Position numbers and translations under genes: made by a program
The notes under the pieces: generated by a model
The model's database searches: none
Told to the model about the DNA's origin: nothing
Seen by the model: only the letters and a program-made list of their open reading frames with translations
Shown: positions 1 to 5,585 of the stretch, in pieces
Layout of the letters: every line of letters begins with the position of its first letter
How positions within the stretch are numbered: position 1 is the first letter of the stretch
From: an uncultured Bacteroidales bacterium
Lineage (GTDB): Bacteria > Bacteroidota > Bacteroidia > Bacteroidales > UBA932
Direction of reading: 5' to 3'
DNA: 6,432 bases
NCBI GenBank assembly: GCA_946549475.1
Contig: CAMNQO010000102.1
Location: forward strand, 1 to 6,432

Positions 1-1
1 T

Positions 2-1432
2 TTCGCACCCGAACACCGCTGGGGCGTATTCCCCTCCTTCTCGGCGGGCTGGCGCATCAGCGAAGAGCCGTGGATGAAAGGATGGACGCCGCTGAGCAAC
101 CTCAAGATACGCGCCTCCTGGGGCCAGTTGGGCAACAATTCCATCGGCAATTACGACTGGCAGAGTACCTACGGCACCGCCAAATACATCGTCGGCAACA
201 ACATCACCAACGGTATCGCCATCACGGCGCTCAAAAACTATGCGCTGACCTGGGAGACGACTGCCGTCACCAATCTGGCCCTGGATTTCGCTTTCTTGTC
301 CAATCGTTTGAGCGGAAGTGTGGATGTGTATGACAAGTTGACCACGGGCATCCTTTACACCCCCGAAATGTTTATGGTTATGGGTAATGCGTCCGCTCCC
401 CGGCAGAATATCGCCGAGGTGACCAACCGGGGCGTCGAACTCGAACTGGGCTGGCGCGACAGCGTCGGATCCGGCTTCCATTACGCCGTCCGGGGCAATT
501 TTACTTTCAACAAGAACTGGGTGAGCAAGTACAAAGGCAGGCTCCAGGAGGGCTGGGAAACCGATCCCGGGACGGGTACTCCCGTGTGGAAGACGAATAT
601 CGGCGATGTTTCGACCGGAACGACCACCCGCATCATCGAAGGGCATCAGATCAATGAGTATTATATGATGGATGTCTATCAGGGGAGCGGCACCTACTGG
701 CACGCGGACGGTACGGTTGACAAGGACGGCGGCCCCGTGGACGGTATGATCCGTACCCCCAACGATATGCTGTGGCTCAAGGCGATGATGGCGCAAGGGT
801 ACAGTTTCTATCCCTCGCAGGGCATCGACAAGTCCAAGATATGGTATGGTGAATACATCTATGCAGACCGCAACGGCGACGGCTTGTATGGCACGAGTTA
901 CGACGCCCGTTTCCAAGATGTGTCCACTACACCCAAGTTCTATTATGGCCTCCAGTTTGAATTGGGCTGGAAGGGAATCGATTTCTCGATGAACTGGAGC
1001 GGAGCCGCGGGTTTCAGCATCTATTACTACCGACTGGCCAGCAATTCCAGTTCCACCACCTATGGCTACGCCATCCCGCAGACGGTGGCGGACAACCACT
1101 ATTTCTTCGACCCGAAAAATCCGTCCGATCCCCGCACGAATATCAATTCCCCGCGCCCCCGCCTGGCCAACCTGTCCAGCAGTCAGAGCAGCGCCGTCTC
1201 TTCCGTGCACCTGGAAAAAGGCGATTTCCTCAAACTCCGCAGTGTGTCTTTGGGTTATACCCTTCCCAAAAAATGGACGGATTATGTGAAGATGCAGAAA
1301 CTGAGAGTCTTCGCTTCCGGTGAAAACCTTTTTGCCATTACCGGCTTTTCGGGGATGGATCCGGAGATGCGGGCGACCAGCGGCTATTCCACCATCCGTC
1401 AATGGGCCTTAGGTGTCAATATAACCTTCTAA
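2..1432 (+). CDS. SusC/RagA-family TonB-dependent outer-membrane transporter, C-terminal part (5' end outside window)
   Basis: This is the last 476 codons of a SusC-like transporter, open at the window's left edge. SusC proteins are 22-strand outer-membrane barrels that pair with SusD and import oligosaccharides using TonB energy. The reading frame is open from base 2. The first residues (RWGVFPSFSAGWRISEEPW) are the family's typical barrel segment, so the ATG at 74 is internal and not the start. Other hallmarks are NRGVELELGW near fragment residue 143, a DRNGDG loop followed by STTPKFYYGLQFELGWKG near residues 288-320, and GENLFAITGFSGMDPE close to the end. The protein ends in GVNITF, with the terminal Phe expected of a barrel beta-signal. 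The signal peptide, carboxypeptidase-like domain and plug lie upstream and are not visible. A susD-like gene follows after 12 bp, so the two are almost certainly co-transcribed. Substrate cannot be read from this part. The family call is very secure. Confidence 0.96.
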   Translation, partial: FAPEHRWGVFPSFSAGWRISEEPWMKGWTPLSNLKIRASWGQLGNNSIGNYDWQSTYGTAKYIVGNNITNGIAITALKNYALTWETTAVTNLALDFAFLSNRLSGSVDVYDKLTTGILYTPEMFMVMGNASAPRQNIAEVTNRGVELELGWRDSVGSGFHYAVRGNFTFNKNWVSKYKGRLQEGWETDPGTGTPVWKTNIGDVSTGTTTRIIEGHQINEYYMMDVYQGSGTYWHADGTVDKDGGPVDGMIRTPNDMLWLKAMMAQGYSFYPSQGIDKSKIWYGEYIYADRNGDGLYGTSYDARFQDVSTTPKFYYGLQFELGWKGIDFSMNWSGAAGFSIYYYRLASNSSSTTYGYAIPQTVADNHYFFDPKNPSDPRTNINSPRPRLANLSSSQSSAVSSVHLEKGDFLKLRSVSLGYTLPKKWTDYVKMQKLRVFASGENLFAITGFSGMDPEMRATSGYSTIRQWALGVNITF

Positions 1433-1444
1433 ATACGTCGAGAT

Positions 1445-3298
1445 ATGAAAAAGATATTTTATTTCCTTTGCTTGGCGGTCCTGGTTTCCGTTTCCGCCCT
1501 TTCCTGTATCCCGATGGACTTCAAATCCACGCAGGCCATTGAAATGGTCAGCGTCTGGGAAAACGCTACGCTGGCCCGTCAGGCCGTGCTGGGTGTGTAT
1601 AACTCGTTTTACGACCGCCACAGTACCACCAGCGGCGAGGATAACTGGCGCGTGCAGGACGATGCCTACTCTTCCGTGATGGATACCGACAAAAACTGGT
1701 ATGAAAACCAGCACAACATCTACGGGGATGCGATGCCGTCCAGCGTGACCTTTTCCAGCATTTTCAAATTCTATTACACCTTCATCTTCCGGGCCAACGA
1801 TGTCATTTCCCACATAGACAGAGTGCCGGACATGGATGCCGGAGAGAAAGCCCGGCTCAAGGCGGAAGCCCGTTTCCTGCGGGCCTATGCGTACTATCAG
1901 CTCAACGTGCGCTGGCGGGGTGTTCCGGTTTATCTGGAATACATCGATGACATCTCCAAGGCAACGCGGGCGCGTTCTTCCGAACTGGATGTGTGGTATG
2001 CCATCATCGAAGATTTGGACGCCTGTATCGCAGAACCGAACCTGCCGGGCAAATACAGGGCCGGGGATGTCGATTACGGCCGCGTGACCAAAGGGGCGGC
2101 CTACGCCTACCGCGGCGAGGCGTACCTGTGGCTGGCCGCCCGGGATGCCGCCCAGGCTTCCTCCCATTATACGCAGGCCCTCTCGGATTTCGAGGCCGTC
2201 GAGGCACTGGGATACGCCCTCTACACCGGTGCCGGCGCCAACAGTTTCAAACAACTCTTCAAGCCGGCCAACGAGCAGTGCGACGAGATCATCTTCTCCA
2301 TCCAATGTACCCAGCAGCCCGGCATGGGCAATCCCCGCGCCGTGCTCTTCGGCAACCGCGTTACGGCGGTCACCAGCGGTGCCTGGAACAACTATCTGCC
2401 TAATCCCGCCTGGGTCGAGTCCTTCGAGATGGCGGACGGCAGCAAGTTTGACTGGGAGGATTTCTGCCCCGGCTGGCACAGTATGACGCCTGTCGAGCGC
2501 AGCGTATTCTTCCTGCGCGACAATATGACAGCCGCGCAGCGGAGCAAAATGACCGAATACGGGTCGGATATGTCCCGATACCTGACGACCGGCAATGAAG
2601 CCCGCATCCGAGCCGCTTACGACAACCGCGACCCCCGTCTGGAGATGTCCGTCATCACGCCTTATGCCGTGTATAACGGCGGCATTTCGGGCGTGGCCTA
2701 CGATTTTACCCTCCGCTGGCCCTATGTCCTGGATGCAGGCGAGCCCTATGACATCCGGACGGACACCAACTCCAAGTATTATTATCTGTGGCGCAAATAT
2801 GTTCCCGAAGGCCTGGAGAACACCATCCGCTGGGTCTATGAGGAAGACCAGATCCTGTGCCGCTACGCCGAGATTCTGCTCCGGCGTGCCGAGTGTCTCA
2901 ACGAGTTGGGCCGTACAAACGAGGCCGTGACCTGGGTCAACAAGGTGCGCGAACGCGCCGGTCATGTGCTGCTCAACACCTCCGGCATGCCTGCCACGAC
3001 GGTCGCAGGACAGGACGACATGCGCGAGCGCATCCGCAACGAGTTCTACTGGGAACTTGGCGGCGAGTTTTCGATGTATTTCAACGAACTGCGCTGGGGC
3101 GTGTGGTACGACCGCAAGTTCCGTGACCGCTCTTCCGGCCAGTGGGGCGCCATCGGCACCAACGGCCTGATGCAGATCTGGGGTGAGACGACCTACACCT
3201 GGTATTCCCTGGGCGAATATGTGGAAGTATGGCCCATTCCGGCCAAAGAACGCGAAATGAACCCGAATCTGACCCAAAATCCGGGATGGAGTGATTAG
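1445..3298 (+). CDS. SusD/RagB-family outer-membrane glycan-binding lipoprotein
   Basis: This is a complete 617-residue SusD-like protein, at the upper end of the usual size range. SusD proteins sit on the cell surface as a lid over the SusC barrel and bind glycan. The N terminus is a lipoprotein signal: MKK, a hydrophobic stretch, then lipobox ALSC with Cys21 as the lipidation site. Family signatures occur in order: EARFLRAYAYYQLNVRWRGVPVY (about residues 141-163), a TPR-like CRYAEILLRRAECLNELG segment (about 468-485), the RNEFYWELGGEFSMYFNELRWG block (about 531-552), and the C-terminal PIPAKEREMNPNLTQNPGW. That last block matches the usual 'PIP..E...NP.L.QNPGY' ending. Only one acidic residue (Asp25) follows the Cys closely, so the surface-export signal is not obvious. 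The start at 1445 is 12 bp after the susC stop, with a weak GAG-type sequence upstream. The next gene begins 2 bp after the TAG stop. Confidence 0.96.
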   Translation: MKKIFYFLCLAVLVSVSALSCIPMDFKSTQAIEMVSVWENATLARQAVLGVYNSFYDRHSTTSGEDNWRVQDDAYSSVMDTDKNWYENQHNIYGDAMPSSVTFSSIFKFYYTFIFRANDVISHIDRVPDMDAGEKARLKAEARFLRAYAYYQLNVRWRGVPVYLEYIDDISKATRARSSELDVWYAIIEDLDACIAEPNLPGKYRAGDVDYGRVTKGAAYAYRGEAYLWLAARDAAQASSHYTQALSDFEAVEALGYALYTGAGANSFKQLFKPANEQCDEIIFSIQCTQQPGMGNPRAVLFGNRVTAVTSGAWNNYLPNPAWVESFEMADGSKFDWEDFCPGWHSMTPVERSVFFLRDNMTAAQRSKMTEYGSDMSRYLTTGNEARIRAAYDNRDPRLEMSVITPYAVYNGGISGVAYDFTLRWPYVLDAGEPYDIRTDTNSKYYYLWRKYVPEGLENTIRWVYEEDQILCRYAEILLRRAECLNELGRTNEAVTWVNKVRERAGHVLLNTSGMPATTVAGQDDMRERIRNEFYWELGGEFSMYFNELRWGVWYDRKFRDRSSGQWGAIGTNGLMQIWGETTYTWYSLGEYVEVWPIPAKEREMNPNLTQNPGWSD

Positions 3299-3300
3299 AC

Positions 3301-4416
3301 ATGAAGAGATTTCTTTTGCCGGTGCTTGTCCTGCTATCGGCCTCCTGCGGCAGGACAAGCCTTAATGAGCGTCCCGAAAAACCCGGAGACGGAGGCTTTC
3401 CCACGATATACTACACCAATCCGGTCATCCGGAACAACTGTGCCGACCCCGATGTGTTCGACGACCGGGAACGGACGGGATATTTCTATGCCTATTCCAC
3501 CCAGAACGGTAATTATTATATTCCGGTCTATCGTTCCACGGACCTTGTAAACTGGACTTTCGTGTGCGATGCTTTCAACGGCGACAAGCCGGACTGGCTC
3601 GGAGACGGATCCCGCACCTGGGCGCCCAATGTCCGGTACATAGACGGCCGGTATGTGATGTATTTTGCACAGGGGCTTGTCGGAGACAGCAGTTTCTCCG
3701 GTACCGGCGTAGCCTGGTCTGACAGCCCGGCCGGACCTTTCCTCTGGCGGAATCTGGACGACAACGGCCGTCTGATTACGACCGGAATGACGGGGATGCA
3801 CAATATGATAGACCCCGTCTATGCCGAAGACCGGCAGACCGGGAAGCCCTATCTCTTTGTCGGGGGTTTCGGCGAGCAGGGGCTGTGGGCGATCGAACTC
3901 AAGCCCGGAGGGCTGGGTTTTGTCGGAGATTGCACCGTGGAGGCCAACCGTACGAAATTCGCCAGGGGCATGGAGGGAACTTATGTCCATTACCATGAAG
4001 GCTATTACTATGTCTTCGGCTCGGTCGGCTCCTGCTGTTCCGGAAGGGAGAGCACCTATCACTTGATCGTGGCCCGCAGCCGCAATCTGCTGGGGCCCTA
4101 TGTGCTCAAGGACGGTACGCTGCTGACGGAGTACACCACTTGGTCACCGGATGCGAACACCATCCTCCGCAACCCGGAAGCGGAGCCGGGGATGTATCCG
4201 TATTTCGCCGGCGTAGGCCATAATGCGTCCATCATCACCGATGATGACGGGCAGGACTGGATGTGTTATCATGCTTATTGGCGGGATAACAATTACAACG
4301 GCCGCTGCATGTGCCTGGACCCGATTATCTGGCAGAACGGATGGCCGACTTTCCGGACGGGCCATCCCAGCCAGACCCGGACGGCCGGACCGAAATTCCG
4401 CACCAGGACCCATTAG
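3301..4416 (+). CDS. Glycoside hydrolase family 43 lipoprotein, arabinanase-like
   Basis: This is a complete 371-residue protein with a lipoprotein signal (lipobox SASC, Cys16) followed by a single five-bladed beta-propeller catalytic domain of GH43. The three family catalytic carboxylates can be placed: Asp49 in NNCADPDVF (general base), Asp171 in HNMIDPVY (pKa modulator) and Glu225 in GMEGTYVHYHEGYYYVFGS (general acid). Other GH43 landmarks are TWAPNVRYIDGRYVMYFA (about 106-123), SCCSGRESTYHLIVARS (244-260), GVGHNASIITDDDGQDWMCYHAY (about 305-326, with His308 at the position of the metal- or ion-binding His of arabinanases) and a closing IIWQNGWP. The CCxG...STY and GHN/YHAY blocks resemble endo-1,5-alpha-L-arabinanases, but GH43 also holds arabinofuranosidases and xylosidases, so substrate is inferred. 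No carbohydrate-binding module is attached. It starts 2 bp after susD; GGAGTGAT at 3288-3295 could act as a ribosome-binding site but is also susD coding sequence. It appears to be the last gene of the PUL operon. Confidence 0.93.
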   Translation: MKRFLLPVLVLLSASCGRTSLNERPEKPGDGGFPTIYYTNPVIRNNCADPDVFDDRERTGYFYAYSTQNGNYYIPVYRSTDLVNWTFVCDAFNGDKPDWLGDGSRTWAPNVRYIDGRYVMYFAQGLVGDSSFSGTGVAWSDSPAGPFLWRNLDDNGRLITTGMTGMHNMIDPVYAEDRQTGKPYLFVGGFGEQGLWAIELKPGGLGFVGDCTVEANRTKFARGMEGTYVHYHEGYYYVFGSVGSCCSGRESTYHLIVARSRNLLGPYVLKDGTLLTEYTTWSPDANTILRNPEAEPGMYPYFAGVGHNASIITDDDGQDWMCYHAYWRDNNYNGRCMCLDPIIWQNGWPTFRTGHPSQTRTAGPKFRTRTH

Positions 4417-4440
4417 GTGCGCAAACCCATAAAAAGGGTC

Positions 4441-4472
4441 AGTGTCTTCTGAGACCCCAAAGATACTTTTTT
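4441..4472 (+). terminator. Possible intrinsic terminator of the PUL operon
   Basis: AGTGTCTT (4441-4448) can pair with AAGATACT (4460-4467) to give an 8-bp stem with one G-U pair and an 11-nt loop. A run of six T (4467-4472) follows, the first of which closes the stem. An A5 run at 4431-4435 faces the T run across a short bulge. The stem is AT-rich and the loop is wide. A competing stem, GGGTC (4436-4440) with GACCC (4453-4457), is possible. The position, 24 bp after the GH43 stop, suits an operon end, but strength is uncertain. Confidence 0.4.
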
Positions 4473-4505
4473 CCACAATTCCCGATGAGAAGATTTTGTG
4501 GAAAA
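4469..4505. repeat. Perfect 10-bp inverted repeat overlapping the rplM promoter; arms match the DnaA-box consensus
   Basis: TTTTCCACAA at 4469-4478 is the exact reverse complement of TTGTGGAAAA at 4496-4505, with a 17-bp spacer. The right arm overlaps the -33 element (4495-4498) of the rplM promoter. Each arm contains TTTTCCACA, which fits the relaxed DnaA-box consensus TTWTNCACA in opposite orientations. As RNA it would form a hairpin, but no T run follows the right arm on either strand, so a terminator is unlikely. An operator-like role is inferred. The repeat itself is certain. Confidence 0.75.
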
Positions 4506-4525
4506 GCAAAAAATTACTATCTTTG
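4495..4525 (+). promoter_or_regulatory. Bacteroidetes-type sigma-ABfr promoter for rplM-rpsI-rpsB
   Basis: TTTG at 4495-4498 (-33 element) lies 19 bp upstream of TATCTTTG at 4518-4525, which matches the -7 consensus TAnnTTTG of the primary sigma factor in Bacteroides. An A-rich stretch (4502-4513) fills the spacer. Transcription should start near 4530-4533, leaving a 5' untranslated region of about 57 nt before the rplM GTG. The location, directly ahead of a strongly expressed ribosomal-protein operon and after the PUL, fits well. Confidence 0.8.
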
Positions 4526-4529
4526 CCGC

Positions 4530-4547
4530 CCCTTGTATAGTAGAGGG
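4530..4547 (+). promoter_or_regulatory. Small hairpin at the predicted 5' end of the rplM mRNA
   Basis: CCCTT (4530-4534) can pair with GAGGG (4543-4547), including one G-U pair, around an 8-nt loop. It would sit at the very 5' end of the transcript predicted from the promoter at 4495-4525. It might stabilise the mRNA or be part of an L13-responsive leader, but the stem is short and could be chance. The rest of the leader (4548-4588) is AC-rich with no clear structure and no Shine-Dalgarno sequence. Confidence 0.25.
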
Positions 4548-4588
4548 ATCGCACAAACAACAGTATTAACCATTAAAGACTCAAGACA

Positions 4589-5041
4589 GTGAACACACAG
4601 AGTTACAAAACAGTTTTCGCCAACCCGAAAACCGTGACCAAAGGCTGGGTTGTCATTGATGCCACCGATGTGGTGCTGGGTCGTCTTGCCTCCCGGGTTG
4701 CCCTGATCCTTCGCGGAAAGGACAAACCGTACTTCACCCCCAACCAGGACTGCGGCGACAATGTCGTCGTCCTGAATGCGGGCAAAGTGAAACTCACCGG
4801 CAAGAAACTCACCGACAAAGTCTATGTCCGTTACACCGGCTATCCGGGCGGACAGAGATTCACCACACCGAAGGAGATCCTGGCAAAGAAGCCGACCGAA
4901 CTGGTGAGGATGGCCGTCAAGGGCATGCTCCCCAAAACGCGTCTGGGCAACAAACTCATCAACAACCTGTACCTCGTACAGGGCGATGAACTCCCCAAGC
5001 AGGCGCAAAACCCCAAAACCATCAAGTTAAACGAAAATTAA
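4589..5041 (+). CDS. rplM: 50S ribosomal protein L13 (uL13)
   Basis: This is a complete 150-residue L13, a usual length for the family in this phylum. L13 is an early-assembly protein of the large subunit that binds 23S rRNA. Recognisable blocks are WVVIDATDVVLGRLASRVA (20-38), the RGKDKPYFTPNQDCGDNVVVLNAGKVKLTGKK stretch (42-73), YTGYPGGQRFTTP (82-94) and the family signature region VRMAVKGMLPKTRLGNKL (106-123). The start is GTG at 4589: the protein begins (M)NTQSYKTVFANP, as expected for Bacteroidetes L13, an in-frame TAA lies at 4574-4576, and there is no ATG between them. No Shine-Dalgarno motif is seen upstream, which is normal for this phylum. rpsI follows after 10 bp. In E. coli L13 and S9 are also adjacent. 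The operon should be driven by the promoter at 4495-4525. Confidence 0.98.
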   Translation: MNTQSYKTVFANPKTVTKGWVVIDATDVVLGRLASRVALILRGKDKPYFTPNQDCGDNVVVLNAGKVKLTGKKLTDKVYVRYTGYPGGQRFTTPKEILAKKPTELVRMAVKGMLPKTRLGNKLINNLYLVQGDELPKQAQNPKTIKLNEN

Positions 5042-5051
5042 ACATTGAGCA

Positions 5052-5441
5052 ATGAAACAAGTTAATGCCCTTGGAAGACGCAAATCAGCCGTTGCCCGTG
5101 TTTATATCACGCCCGGAAAAGGTAACATCACCGTCAACGGCCGCGACCTCAACGAGTACTTCACCCTCGATGCACTCCGTTATATCGCGAACCAGCCGTT
5201 TGAAGTGACGGCTACCCAGGGTCAGTTCGACGTGAAAGCCAACATCGACGGTGGTGGCGTCAAAGGTCAGGCTGAAGCCCTCAGGCTTGGTATCGCACGT
5301 GCGCTTTGCGAAGTGGACAAGGAAGCGTACCGTTCCACCCTCAAGTCCGCCGGATTCCTCACCCGCGACAGCCGCGAGGTCGAAAGGAAGAAACCGGGAC
5401 AGCCGGGTGCCCGCCGCCGCTTCCAGTTCAGCAAACGTTAG
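5052..5441 (+). CDS. rpsI: 30S ribosomal protein S9 (uS9)
   Basis: This is a complete 129-residue S9, a typical bacterial length. S9 sits in the head of the small subunit and its C-terminal tail reaches the P-site tRNA. The sequence has the N-terminal ALGRRKSAVARVYITPGKG block (6-24), NGRDLNEYF (29-37), the conserved GGGVKGQAEALRLGIARAL segment (67-85), the LTRDSREVERKKPGQPGARR region and the conserved basic C terminus ending in FSKR, whose terminal Arg contacts tRNA. The ATG at 5052 is 10 bp after the rplM stop, so the two are translated from one mRNA. The 144-bp gap that follows, before rpsB, is unusual next to this tight spacing and carries a structured element at 5464-5550. Confidence 0.98.
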   Translation: MKQVNALGRRKSAVARVYITPGKGNITVNGRDLNEYFTLDALRYIANQPFEVTATQGQFDVKANIDGGGVKGQAEALRLGIARALCEVDKEAYRSTLKSAGFLTRDSREVERKKPGQPGARRRFQFSKR

Positions 5442-5463
5442 TCTGATTGAAAAACAATTTGCA

Positions 5464-5550
5464 CAATCGCGATGGTAAAGAAATCTTCAGGACTGAGGAT
5501 GTCGTGATTGCGGAAAACCGGCAGGACCTTCCACTGACAGTTACCTGCCG
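5464..5550 (+). promoter_or_regulatory. Structured intercistronic leader of rpsB (candidate S2 autoregulatory RNA)
   Basis: Two hairpins can be drawn by hand. In hairpin 1, 5464-5474 pairs with 5500-5510 in 11 consecutive pairs (three G-U). An inner stem 5484-5489/5494-5499 of six pairs with loop GGAC stacks directly on it, leaving a one-sided 9-nt bulge GTAAAGAAA (5475-5483). In hairpin 2, CGGCAGG (5519-5525) pairs perfectly with CCTGCCG (5544-5550) around an 18-nt loop. No T run follows, so these are not terminators. The rpsB ATG is 35 nt downstream. In E. coli, S2 represses its own rpsB-tsf mRNA through a structured leader; a similar role here is inferred from position and folding only. 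Neither sequence nor fold was compared with known RNA families. Confidence 0.55.
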
Positions 5551-5585
5551 ATTGATGAAGAGTAAAACAACAAAAAATCAAAACA

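Noticed and set aside
1993..2403. A 136-codon plus-strand frame overlapping susD in another frame
   Set aside because: Arg- and Gly-rich out-of-frame translation with no family resemblance; it lies wholly inside the SusD coding region.
1409..3358. A 649-codon open frame on the minus strand covering the whole susD-like gene
   Set aside because: It mirrors the GC-rich codon pattern of the sense gene, shows no recognisable domain, and the sense frame is an unambiguous SusD protein with signal peptide and family motifs.
3334..4062. A 242-codon minus-strand frame inside the GH43 gene
   Set aside because: Antisense shadow of a clear GH43 enzyme; no motif, no promoter and no start context support it.
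4436..4457. GGGTC/GACCC hairpin as the PUL terminator
   Set aside because: The stem ends about 10 nt before the T run. The alternative 4441-4467 stem abuts the T run and fits a terminator better.
4469..4505. A replication origin at the two DnaA-box-like arms
   Set aside because: Only two boxes are present and no further close matches cluster nearby. The site sits on a promoter, so an operator is the simpler reading.
5454..5461. A separate rpsB promoter using ACAATTTG as a -7 element
   Set aside because: It lacks the TA of TAnnTTTG and no TTTG lies at the right distance upstream, within the end of rpsI.
5472..5507. An 11-codon ORF (MVKKSSGLRMS) in the rpsB leader
   Set aside because: Its ATG lies inside the main helix and it has no initiation context. 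It is better explained as part of the RNA structure.
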